Positions 1 through 7,098 of a stretch of 9,025 bases of DNA are shown in pieces. The notes below the pieces were generated by a model. That model was not told the DNA's origin, ran no database searches, and saw nothing but the letters and a program-made list of their open reading frames with translations. Positions within the stretch are counted from its first letter, which is position 1. Every line of letters starts with the position of its first letter. The DNA is taken from contig JAJZOT010000048.1 of the NCBI GenBank assembly GCA_021847855.1, positions 1-9,025 on the forward strand. Direction: 5' to 3'. The position numbers and the translations under genes are program-made. The DNA comes from Thermoplasmata archaeon. Its GTDB lineage: Archaea; Thermoplasmatota; Thermoplasmata; Thermoplasmatales; Thermoplasmataceae.

Positions 1-126
1 AAATTATTCAAGGAGACAAATATCCCCATACTGTGTATTGTGGAAGACAATGGAAAGATCGCAGGAACAGTAAGAGAAAGAGAAGTTCTCATGGCACTGG
101 CTGATGTTGCATCCTCTCCCAGCTAA
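1..126 (+). CDS. C-terminal end of a CBS-domain protein (partial)
   Basis: Frame 1 is open from the window edge to a TAA at 124-126, giving 41 residues. It has the pattern of the second half of a CBS motif: IPILCIVEDNGKIAG, a beta strand, acidic turn and GKIAG, then TVREREVLMAL, which corresponds to the usual G-[IV]-[VI]-T-x-R-D-[LV]-L helix. CBS domains bind adenine nucleotides and occur as pairs in stand-alone regulators or at the end of transporters and enzymes. The part that would show which host protein this is lies outside the window. The last few bases overlap the stop of a decayed TnpB on the other strand. The CBS call is fairly safe; the parent protein is unknown. Confidence 0.6.
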   Translation, partial: KLFKETNIPILCIVEDNGKIAGTVREREVLMALADVASSPS

Positions 127-290
127 CGGGAGCTTCCCGTTTCAATGATCGAATTCCTCCTTTCTGCCAGTAATCTTGCCTCCATGTATGCATAATTGAG
201 TGTACCCGTCACCACACTTATCAACCCGGCTTTCTGTATATTAACTACCGCATTCAGATCCCTGTCGATAGTGAATGATGTACTACCCCT
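123..290 (-). pseudogene. tnpB: TnpB (IS200/IS605 OrfB) C-terminal remnant, first family
   Basis: The minus strand reads FTIDRDLNAVVNIQKAGL at about 214-275 and ends in ETGSSR followed by TAG (123-125). DRDLNAxxNI is the signature around the third RuvC aspartate of TnpB, the RNA-guided nuclease of IS200/IS605 elements, and ETGS is a common ending of these proteins. Only about 56 residues remain of a protein that is normally near 400. The CxxC zinc-finger pairs that should precede the motif are missing, and the reading frame runs straight into the end of the esterase gene. It is a dead fragment. It belongs to a different TnpB subfamily from the remnant at 1789-2136, which has DRNRLASLAI in the equivalent place. 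Confidence 0.7.
125..141. terminator. Perfect 7-bp hairpin at two convergent gene ends
   Basis: AACGGGA-GCT-TCCCGTT is a perfect inverted repeat with a 3-nt loop. It includes the last bases of the CBS gene stop (TAA 124-126) and most of the last codons of the TnpB remnant on the minus strand. No long T-tract follows on either side, so an archaeal terminator is only a possibility. A leftover right-end hairpin of an IS200/IS605-type element is an equally good reading. Confidence 0.35.
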
Positions 291-304
291 TTGGGCTTGG
301 AGAG

Positions 305-1315
305 TTAATGTTTCAATGCATTTTCCAATGATTTTAATCTAATTTCAAGAATATTTTTTGTTATGTTTGACTGAGGTGCTTCATACTCAAAGGTGTGGAA
401 AATTTCTGGGTAAACGTGTAATTCAACAAGTGACCCCTGCTGCATCATCCGCGTCGCAAAGTCCATAGCTTCATCTCTGAATACCTCTAGATTTCCAACT
501 TCAATATAGGTTGGTGGCAAATTAGAAAGATTTTTCACCATGTATGGTGAAGCATAAGGAAAAAAGTCATCACTTTCAGGTTTATTTAGCAAAACTGATT
601 GCCATGCAATGATATTAAATGTTCTCGGCCAGAATGGCCAATCTGAGTCAAATTTATAGCTAGAAGGAGTTATATTTCTATGATCCAACATGGGTGCGAT
701 AAGAAAAAGAGATTTGATCTTTGGACCATTAAGATCGCGTTCCTTAATAGCTAATGATGCGGCAAGACCTCCACCTGCACTCTCACCAATTACAACAACT
801 TTATTTTTATCTATGTCAAATTTTGCATAATTTTTATTTATCCAAACGAGTCCTTCGTGACAATCTTCGACAGACTGCGACAGTGAATGTACAGGTGAAA
901 GTCCATAATTTATGTCAACGATTATTGAATTTGTCCTCTTTGCTAGACTAAGCATCGTTTGTGAACCTCCTTGAACATCTCCTGACAGAAAACCTCCCCC
1001 ATGTATATGGTAAACAACTGGAAGCAACGCATTTGATTCAGTGGGCTTATAGATTAGCATAGGCAAGTCACGGCTATGCGTTCTTATTGAAATTCTGATA
1101 ACATCAATTTTCTGTTCTTTATTCTTATATTTTTCAGATAGTGATTCAATAGGTTGAAGACTATTGAGGTACTCTTTCAAAAAACTGATTTTATCATTTA
1201 ATGAGGTTTTGGAGTCTATTATCCTTAGTACCTTACCAACGTCCTTTTGTCTCTCAACAGCTATTTTTTTGAAATCCGAAGGTAAATACTTAACCATTTT
1301 GTTCGACGTTTCCAT
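305..1315 (-). CDS. HSL-family (family IV) alpha/beta-hydrolase, probable carboxylesterase
   Basis: This 336-residue protein should hydrolyse short- to medium-chain carboxylic esters in the cytoplasm; no signal peptide or membrane segment is seen. The oxyanion-hole motif HGGGF is at residues 105-109 and the nucleophile elbow GESAG at 177-181 (Ser179). The expected acid is Asp281 in FRDEAMDFA and the base His307 in the FHTFE context. Order, spacing and length are normal for bacterial and archaeal HSL-like esterases, so it should be active. Two positions deviate: the usual DYRLAPE segment reads INYGLSP (about 135-141) and the usual HGF is HTF. The ATG at 1313-1315 has no Shine-Dalgarno site but has a TATA-like box about 24 nt upstream, so the transcript is probably leaderless. 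TnpB remnants lie on both sides, suggesting an accessory gene. The natural substrate cannot be inferred. Confidence 0.9.
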   Translation of the reverse strand: METSNKMVKYLPSDFKKIAVERQKDVGKVLRIIDSKTSLNDKISFLKEYLNSLQPIESLSEKYKNKEQKIDVIRISIRTHSRDLPMLIYKPTESNALLPVVYHIHGGGFLSGDVQGGSQTMLSLAKRTNSIIVDINYGLSPVHSLSQSVEDCHEGLVWINKNYAKFDIDKNKVVVIGESAGGGLAASLAIKERDLNGPKIKSLFLIAPMLDHRNITPSSYKFDSDWPFWPRTFNIIAWQSVLLNKPESDDFFPYASPYMVKNLSNLPPTYIEVGNLEVFRDEAMDFATRMMQQGSLVELHVYPEIFHTFEYEAPQSNITKNILEIRLKSLENALKH

Positions 1316-1334
1316 GATGTTATAAATTTGTGCG

Positions 1335-1342
1335 ATTTATTT
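1335..1342 (-). promoter_or_regulatory. Possible TATA box of the esterase gene
   Basis: The minus strand has AAATAAAT centred about 24 nt before the ATG, at about the place expected for a leaderless archaeal transcript. A second AT-rich stretch (AAATTTATAA) lies too close to the start to act as the box unless translation begins further in. The call rests on spacing alone. Confidence 0.35.
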
Positions 1343-1546
1343 CAATGTTTTGACAACTTCTGCTCTGTTAAACAAAGATCCTGATTCCCGCTCTTTTCAT
1401 TGATCTTCTCCTCCAATTGCTACCTTTAGAGTCTTAATTTATCTCATTCACCACCTTCCCTGCCTTGTGGTTTATATAGTTATATATCTATCTTTGATAT
1501 TTCCCTTTGATATCTCCCAACCAGCCTGCATGATTTCTGTTCCCTG

Positions 1547-1759
1547 CTAACACAGTTCTCTCCGAACCTCTCCTCGACGACAGAAAATATACCATCGGTT
1601 CCGGATTGTTAATGAGGATCTTAGGCTTCCCATAATGTCCATCCCGTCGATAGTGGATAACAGGTAGATAAATGAAGGAGCCCATAATCAGTCCTGGATT
1701 GAAGTTTTGGGCGGACGTCCACTCTTTCCCATTCCCTCGTCATGGGTAGCCAATGCTGT
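1547..1759 (-). pseudogene. Probable decayed DDE transposase N-terminal fragment
   Basis: One minus-strand frame, interrupted by a TGA at 1688-1690, reads HDEGMGKSGRPPKTSIQD and then SFIYLLSTIDGMDIMGSLRS before a TAG at 1547-1549. The GRPPK start followed by a ...YxxxSTxxGxxxxxSLR stretch resembles, without gaps, the N-terminus of a widespread DDE transposase group that reads about GRP(R/P)xPxxDxxFxxxYKVYSTxSxRRFxSDLR. No catalytic domain remains. A longer uninterrupted frame over the same DNA (1488-1685) shows no such pattern and is probably a shadow. The assignment is from memory of the family and is tentative. Confidence 0.35.
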
Positions 1760-1788
1760 CTAAAAAACTAACTCTGTTCTGTGATACT

Positions 1789-2136
1789 TTATAACAGTAA
1801 TGGTCTTGACTCTTTTCCGTTCTCAAAACATTGTGCAATGTAATGCACCTGTCGTGTTCGTGGCGTAGGCAGTCTCAGTCGAACCTGCTTCAGTGATCTC
1901 AGGTCAATCCCCCCTCTGTATAGGTATTCATCCTTCATGGACTGCCAGGTGGCCGACGCACTCGCGGGGAACGGATCTCCGCACAGATCGACACCACGCA
2001 GGGTTATGGCCAGTGAGGCCAGCCTGTTCCTGTCGTAGTTCCGATCACAGTTGTTGCATCTGGATATCTTCCACGCAGGGTGCTTTACCATTTTACTGCA
2101 TATGGGACACTCTGAGGATGTCCCTCGTGGATTCAA
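1789..2136 (-). pseudogene. tnpB: TnpB (IS200/IS605 OrfB) C-terminal remnant, second family
   Basis: The open frame of 115 codons begins at a TTG and reads NPRGTSSECPIC. It is the C-terminal third of a TnpB: the (V)NPRGTSS strand, a four-cysteine zinc finger at residues 10, 13, 26 and 29, then YDRNRLASLAI, which carries the third RuvC aspartate (Asp34 of the fragment). The RuvC-I and RuvC-II parts are missing; an in-frame TAA lies just upstream at 2143-2145, so the gene is cut at about 2137, close behind the permease gene. The ending ESRPLLL looks like a native C-terminus. This stretch is clearly more GC-rich than the neighbouring transporter genes. It cannot encode a working nuclease, although a right-end omega-RNA, if this family uses one, would have come from this part of the element. 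Confidence 0.75.
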
Positions 2137-2180
2137 ATTGCATTATGACAACAAATTACCAGCGTATATGGTATTGCTCA

Positions 2181-3152
2181 TTAACTGTTAGACCCCTTTT
2201 TAGTTGCCCCTTTATCTATAATTTTAATATACTTCCTCAGAGAGGGGTTGGAAATCTCGTCTATTCCAAAATTCAAAAGTATGAAAGAAAACATTAGCAG
2301 GGATATCATTAGGCCAGGAGGGAGAATCCACCACCACATCCCAGTTAAATAGGCCTCATTGCTGATTGACCAGTACAGCATAGTTCCCCAATTTATTTCT
2401 AGAAGATTTCCTATCCCCAAATATTCTACGAAGGTGAGACCAAGAACCCCATATATAGCAGTAAAAAAGAAATTGGAAACAATAATTGGAAAAATGGCCC
2501 TGACAATCTGTCGGAAAATTATGCTCATCCTATTTTCCCCTATCAAAAGTGACGAAAAAATAAAATCCCTTTTTGCTATGGATAGTGTTTGTGCCCTGAA
2601 AGTTCTAGCACCAAATGCCCACCCGGTGAATGAAAGGATAAAAATCATTGGGATATATCCCAAGGACTGACTGATTCCAAGTAAAAATGTTCCGAAAAGC
2701 ATTATAATAAGTATACCCGGTATTACAAGGAATATATTTATCACTGCATCTATAACACTCCTTACCCTTTCGGATGAAAAGCCCGCCATTACCCCTATTG
2801 TTATTGCTATTAATGTTGCGATGACACCAACAGAAAGTCCAACCGCAAGTGTCGGACCTGCACCAGTCATCAATTGCGAAAATATATCCTGTCCATACGC
2901 CGTGGTTCCAAGAAGATGAGCTAACGTAGGGGGGCTATTTTTGTGAAATAGAAACTTATTTGGGTTATAAGGAGACATAATCCCACCAAATATACCCATG
3001 AAAAGAAAACCTAAAAGTAAAATAAAGCCAGTTTTAGCCTTGTTGTTTGATAATACCTGTCTCATCGAAGTTGATAAAGCGGATTGTATTCTCAATTTTT
3101 TTCTGGTTGTATATCTCACAGTGTCTCCCTTTAGATTGTGTCCTGAGTCCAT
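2181..3152 (-). CDS. ABC importer permease, DppC/OppC family
   Basis: This is the second inner permease of a family-5 (peptide/nickel/oligosaccharide) ABC importer, 323 residues from the chosen start. Family marks appear in order: TM1 at about 41-60; HLLGTTAYGQDIFSQL at 79-94, the usual HPLGTDxxGRD region; an amphipathic EAA-type coupling loop at about 183-225 (RTFRAQTLSIAKRDF); FVEYLGIG then WGTML at 241-258; and WWWILPPGL at 273-281 before the last membrane helix. The frame is open to an upstream start at 3227, but that would overlap the preceding gene by 71 nt. The ATG at 3150-3152 has AGGTGA four bases upstream and begins four bases after the dppB stop, so coupled translation from this ATG is preferred. 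The charged N-terminal extension before TM1 is typical of DppC. No ATPase gene follows; TnpB debris does. Confidence 0.88.
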   Translation of the reverse strand: MDSGHNLKGDTVRYTTRKKLRIQSALSTSMRQVLSNNKAKTGFILLLGFLFMGIFGGIMSPYNPNKFLFHKNSPPTLAHLLGTTAYGQDIFSQLMTGAGPTLAVGLSVGVIATLIAITIGVMAGFSSERVRSVIDAVINIFLVIPGILIIMLFGTFLLGISQSLGYIPMIFILSFTGWAFGARTFRAQTLSIAKRDFIFSSLLIGENRMSIIFRQIVRAIFPIIVSNFFFTAIYGVLGLTFVEYLGIGNLLEINWGTMLYWSISNEAYLTGMWWWILPPGLMISLLMFSFILLNFGIDEISNPSLRKYIKIIDKGATKKGSNS

Positions 3153-3156
3153 TAAT

Positions 3157-3169
3157 TCACCTGCCCTCC
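3157..3169 (-). promoter_or_regulatory. Ribosome binding sites deciding the dppC start
   Basis: The minus strand reads AGGAGGGCAGGTGAATTAATG. AGGTGA (3157-3162), which includes the dppB stop TGA, lies 4 nt before the ATG, and GGAGG (3165-3169) lies 12 nt before it. Both match the anti-SD end of archaeal 16S rRNA (AUCACCUCC). They support the downstream ATG over the longer open frame. Confidence 0.7.
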
Positions 3170-4161
3170 TGTTTGGTCCTTGGGTCCAGAATACCATATA
3201 ATAGATCGACAATAAAATTTGCTGCAAGCACAGCTAGAATAACCATGAGAAATATTCCCTGAATTAAGGGATAGTCGAGTGAATCGATAGCAGTAACCAT
3301 ATATAATCCCACTCCGGGGTAGGAAAAAATTTGTTCTTCAAGAAGCACTCCTGTTACCGAGAATCCAAGTGCCATGGCAAAACCGGTGAGATTTGGTAAA
3401 ATAGCGTTTCTATATGCTATTTTTGTAATTTGATTTTTTCTAAACCCCAAATTTTCTGAGAAATTTATGAAGTCACTGTTAAGAGATGGTATTATATTAT
3501 TACGCATGCCTAGTACCCATCCTCCAAGTGATGTAAAGACAATTGTGACTATTGGAAGTATTGAATGGTAAATTACGCTAACTATGAAAACTAAATTGAA
3601 ACCGGGTGTTGTTGTAACACCATATGCTCCAGCTATGGGAAAAATACCGAGATCAACACCAAAAATAAGAAGTATTATGAAACCCAAAACAAATGCTGGA
3701 AAAGACGCCATGAACATTGTAAAAAGATCTATAGAAACATCTTTGTAAGTATTACGATTTATTCCAACATAACGTCCTAGAATGTTTCCGATGAAGAAAG
3801 ATATAACTGTGGAAGTAGCTACAAGAAAAAGTGTCCAAGGCAATGCTCCTGCCAGAATCGTGGAAACAGGATCAGGGTAAAATGAAAGGGAAATCCCAAG
3901 GTTTCCATGGAATAAGTTGACTACATATTGAAAATACTGAATATATAAAGGGGCATGTGATATACCGTATTCAACATCTAACTGATGTAGGAATGAAGGA
4001 TTTATATTGGATGTTCCATTTTTGAGTATAGTGTCATACACTAATTGGGCGGGATTCCCAGGTATCAGTCTTGGAAGTATGAAATTTATGGTTAGCGCAG
4101 AGAAGAACACTACGATGAACCCTATGGTTTTCTTGGCTATGTAATTGTACGGGATACTCAT
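3157..4161 (-). CDS. ABC importer permease, DppB/OppB family
   Basis: This is the first inner permease of the importer, 334 residues. TM1 is at about 12-29 and is followed by the long extracytoplasmic loop of this family, with FHGNLGISLSF at 84-94 matching the usual GDLGxS. The EAA-type coupling loop spans about 229-260 (SDFINFSENLGF, then AYRNAILPN), and the hallmark FSYPGVGLYMVTAIDSLDYPL is at 279-299. The C-terminus ILDPRTK matches the usual DPR ending. Length is normal. A TTG four codons upstream (4171-4173) could also start the frame, but ATG at 4159-4161 is the more common choice; neither has a clear ribosome binding site. The gene starts 38 nt after the binding-protein gene and ends 4 nt before dppC, so the three form an operon. 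Confidence 0.9.
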   Translation of the reverse strand: MSIPYNYIAKKTIGFIVVFFSALTINFILPRLIPGNPAQLVYDTILKNGTSNINPSFLHQLDVEYGISHAPLYIQYFQYVVNLFHGNLGISLSFYPDPVSTILAGALPWTLFLVATSTVISFFIGNILGRYVGINRNTYKDVSIDLFTMFMASFPAFVLGFIILLIFGVDLGIFPIAGAYGVTTTPGFNLVFIVSVIYHSILPIVTIVFTSLGGWVLGMRNNIIPSLNSDFINFSENLGFRKNQITKIAYRNAILPNLTGFAMALGFSVTGVLLEEQIFSYPGVGLYMVTAIDSLDYPLIQGIFLMVILAVLAANFIVDLLYGILDPRTKQEGR

Positions 4162-4199
4162 ATTAATCAACAATAAAAATTAATGATATAGACTTATGT

Positions 4200-6023
4200 C
4201 TATTCATCTTTCTTCTTTTTCCTATATGATCCAATATAATAGGTTATTCCTCCAATAATTGCAATGGCTGCAACAATTCCACCTATTTCGGTGTATGAAT
4301 AAGTCAGTGGCGTAGATGATACACTCTTTCCGTATAGATGAAGAGCTACAACCTCCATTGAATTTGGGGCCCATGGAACCGGTACCCAATAGTCATTGTT
4401 TGCGTTTGGAAAACCACCAACAGTTTTGTTAACATATTCATACCAATCCGCTGAATAGACAAGTGGGATAACTGGCATCTGATTCAACATAATTGATACC
4501 ATCTTATTTACAGAAGCATTCTGTCCACTTGAAGAAGACGTCACGCTGAAGTTGTTGTAAGCAGACATAAAACCTGTTCCCGTAGAATTCCATCTTTCAT
4601 CGTTCAAAGTGGCTGTTTGACCTATTTTCGTAACGTTCCCTATCAGTCCGCTGTAATCATACCATGGGTTTGGACCGGATCCAGCGAATACATATTGGGC
4701 AAGAGTAAAGTTCCCACTTGCCACATCAGTAGATACCTCTGAATTTGTTGGGGTTTCTATATTTATTTTTAAACCTATATCTGCAAGATCACTAGCAATA
4801 ATGGCAACGTCTGCATCCCAATCTGTATATCCTGCTACAGTCATGAGTGTCATTGCGGGTATCTTAGTTCCATTAGGATAATAGAGCCTGTTGTTGGTTA
4901 TGTTATAATTATGATCCTTGAGTATGTCCTTAGCCAAAGTCACATTATATGTCGCTAAAAGATTTGCATTATTCAGGTTTGTCTTGTTTAGCCAGAAAAG
5001 CTGCTGTTGCAATATATTCGCTGCATTTGACGGTTTTTCATACCCATATTCTCCAGATATTGAAATACTACTTCTGTTTATTGCAAGACTAAGAGCCTGC
5101 CTAAAGAATGAATGATTCAATGGTGATATCAGATCGTTAGTAAGAAGAGTGACTGGTTGTGTAGGTGGGAAAAAATAATGGTTATAAGCCGGATCTTTCG
5201 ATGTGAAAGTTGAAGTTATATTCGGGACGAAGAGTGGTGCCCATTGAACCAGGCCCTTTGCAACCGCCAGTGTAGCAGAGCCACCACTTGTATAGTCAAT
5301 GTAAACGATACTGTTTAAATGAGGTTCGTTTGGTTGCCAGTAATTGGGATTCCTGGTTAATGTTATTTTCTGTGAGCTAAAACTACTGACAAGATACGGA
5401 CCGGTACCTATTGGGTCTTTCACAACCTGACTCGCGGGTTTTGTTACGTTTTTCCAGAGTGGTTCTGGAAGAACAAAATTGGATCCTACATAAAAGAAAT
5501 AAGGTATATTCGCAGTCTTAAACTGAAACTTCACAGTGTAATTTCCAGATGTGTAAATGCTACTAATGGCACTCCATTCAGCAAGGCTTTTCATCTGTAA
5601 ATCGAACGTAAACTTAACATCCGTAGAGTTGAGTGGCATTCCGTTAGAGAACGTAACATTATGTCTTATATTTATTGTAAGAAGAGTATTGTTACTACTC
5701 CATGAGTATCCAGTGGCCAACCACGGCAATACTGTGCCGTTAAGTGGGTTTATCTGGAAAAGTGGTTCATAGAACAAAGAAGTTATTCCTGCAGGGGGGC
5801 TGTATGGATCGAACGGATTAAAATTCTCCACGAATGCGGGTGTTGGACCTGTATTAATATACACTGTGCCCCCCTGTGAAATATTGTTACCAGTGGCAAC
5901 TGTAGAACTTACATTTCCGCCATTTCCAGATTGCGGAGTGTTCATAACACTGGCAAATCCAAGTGCCAGCATAACTACTGTTACAAAAATTACCATAGCC
6001 ATTGTTATACTTTTTGATTTCAT
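4200..6023 (-). CDS. ABC importer substrate-binding protein, SBP_bac_5 family, membrane-anchored
   Basis: This 607-residue protein is the extracytoplasmic receptor that hands substrate to the permeases. An N-terminal hydrophobic segment (about 8-27) serves as signal or anchor; there is no lipobox cysteine, and I find no cysteine at all. The family-5 signature DPIGTGPYLV...RNPNYW is at 203-229, and FFRQALSLAINRSSIS at 306-321 fits the conserved 'VRqAlayAiDr' region. A C-terminal membrane helix at about 580-600 is followed by RKKKKDE, so the protein is probably held at the membrane by its tail, as in many archaeal binding proteins. I count about twenty N-x-S/T sequons, which suggests N-glycosylation. 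Family members bind peptides, oligosaccharides or nickel; the nearby TrmB-type regulator favours a sugar, but no residue proves it. The start is fixed by GGAGG six bases upstream. Confidence 0.92.
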   Translation of the reverse strand: MKSKSITMAMVIFVTVVMLALGFASVMNTPQSGNGGNVSSTVATGNNISQGGTVYINTGPTPAFVENFNPFDPYSPPAGITSLFYEPLFQINPLNGTVLPWLATGYSWSSNNTLLTINIRHNVTFSNGMPLNSTDVKFTFDLQMKSLAEWSAISSIYTSGNYTVKFQFKTANIPYFFYVGSNFVLPEPLWKNVTKPASQVVKDPIGTGPYLVSSFSSQKITLTRNPNYWQPNEPHLNSIVYIDYTSGGSATLAVAKGLVQWAPLFVPNITSTFTSKDPAYNHYFFPPTQPVTLLTNDLISPLNHSFFRQALSLAINRSSISISGEYGYEKPSNAANILQQQLFWLNKTNLNNANLLATYNVTLAKDILKDHNYNITNNRLYYPNGTKIPAMTLMTVAGYTDWDADVAIIASDLADIGLKINIETPTNSEVSTDVASGNFTLAQYVFAGSGPNPWYDYSGLIGNVTKIGQTATLNDERWNSTGTGFMSAYNNFSVTSSSSGQNASVNKMVSIMLNQMPVIPLVYSADWYEYVNKTVGGFPNANNDYWVPVPWAPNSMEVVALHLYGKSVSSTPLTYSYTEIGGIVAAIAIIGGITYYIGSYRKKKKDE

Positions 6024-6029
6024 CTTTTT

Positions 6030-6034
6030 CCTCC
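6030..6034 (-). promoter_or_regulatory. Strong ribosome binding site of the binding-protein gene
   Basis: GGAGG lies six bases before the ATG at 6021-6023. This is the best Shine-Dalgarno site in the window, and it implies a transcript with a leader, unlike the regulator and esterase genes. Confidence 0.8.
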
Positions 6035-6083
6035 AAATGATTAAAAAGTAAAAAGGATTTTCAGTATTAAATAGTTGGCAAGC

Positions 6084-6100
6084 TACTCTATCGTATAGTA
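6084..6100 (-). promoter_or_regulatory. Candidate TrmB-type operator
   Basis: The minus strand has TACTATACGATAGAGTA, an imperfect 7-bp inverted repeat (TACTATA / TAGAGTA, one mismatch) around CGA. It is TACT-N8-GAGTA, which matches the TACT-N7-8-GAGTA motif I recall for the TrmB of Halobacterium salinarum. It lies just downstream of the predicted TATA box and over the expected transcription start of the importer operon, a position that would give repression. A TrmB-family gene is encoded about 1.2 kb away and divergent. In a visual scan of both strands I saw no second copy. The operator role is inference. Confidence 0.5.
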
Positions 6101-6112
6101 TATTTTGAAATG

Positions 6113-6120
6113 ATATAAAG
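6113..6120 (-). promoter_or_regulatory. Candidate TATA box of the importer operon
   Basis: CTTTATAT on the minus strand, preceded by a C-run (CCC), fits an archaeal BRE/TATA element. It predicts a transcription start near 6090 and a leader of about 65 nt. An alternative box is CTATTTAATAC at about 6063-6073, which would give a leader of only about 20 nt. The sequence cannot decide between them. Confidence 0.4.
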
Positions 6121-6270
6121 GGGATTTTCTGAAACCCAGTTCATCTTCATCACTGTTCGATCCAGATTCCATGTCCATGTTCTAGAGAAACCATATTTCA
6201 GCAGACAATTTACACTATTACAGACCAATACGCTTATTCATGTCAACCAGAACATCATGTATGGACATAG

Positions 6271-6320
6271 TGTCAACGTCAATTGAAAATTCCCCAAAAT
6301 CGCCAGAATAAATTTCCACA
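6271..6320. repeat. IS21-type terminus with two internal repeats
   Basis: The repeats at 6277-6296 and 6301-6320 match at about 13 of 20 positions by eye, with the pattern CGxCA....AAA.TTCC.CA. Such tandem sites near the end bind IS21 transposase in characterised family members. The terminal TGT at 6271 marks the probable outer boundary. Confidence 0.5.
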
Positions 6321-6343
6321 CTCGTAATTCACTTTTTATCATT

Positions 6344-6880
<537 letters not shown>

Positions 6881-7098
6881 ATAATTCTTTTTGAGATCTG
6901 TCTAGAAATGTGAGAAACAGTACAATAACAGGAAAACGATCACTCTGTGAGAGACTATATATTCTGTCATCAAGACTGACGATCTTCCATGGTGGTTATA
7001 TATTCGTTAAAAAGATTACTAGGGTGTGTTCCAGGCGTATGTTCATGTATCTGGGGCATAACATGTTGTGAATGATGAGAAAGAAAAAAATGCTGTAA

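Larger units (their letters stand above)
1316..2180. other. Transposon-debris region between esterase and importer operon
   Basis: Apart from the DDE-like fragment and the TnpB remnant, this stretch holds no recognisable gene. About 1343-1546 is AT-rich and has no motif I can name. Base composition rises sharply to the right of about 1550 and drops again near 2140 where the permease gene ends. No clear terminator follows the permease stop at 2181. Confidence 0.5.

Noticed and set aside
1488..1685. 65-residue minus-strand open frame as a gene
   Set aside because: The alternative frame over the same DNA carries the transposase-like GRPPK and STIDG pattern, so this is more likely a shadow of decayed DNA.
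1893..2297. 134-codon open frame on the plus strand
   Set aside because: It runs antisense to the TnpB zinc-finger fragment and the end of dppC, which have clear motifs, and its translation shows none.
3153..3227. Longer open frame for the DppC permease, starting inside dppB
   Set aside because: It would overlap dppB by 71 nt, while the ATG at 3150-3152 has AGGTGA four bases upstream and starts just after the dppB stop.
4162..4173. TTG start for dppB, four codons longer
   Set aside because: No ribosome binding site supports it and an ATG follows in frame; the extra residues add nothing to the first membrane segment.
5700..5716. TACT-CCAT-GAGTA inside the binding-protein gene as a second TrmB-type site
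   Set aside because: The spacer is 4 rather than 7-8 and it lies well within coding sequence.
6220..6268. Sixteen-codon minus-strand frame MSIHDVLVDMNKRIGL beside the IS21 end
   Set aside because: It looks protein-like, but is followed by two stops and is too short to support as a gene; it may be a trace of a gene hit by the element.
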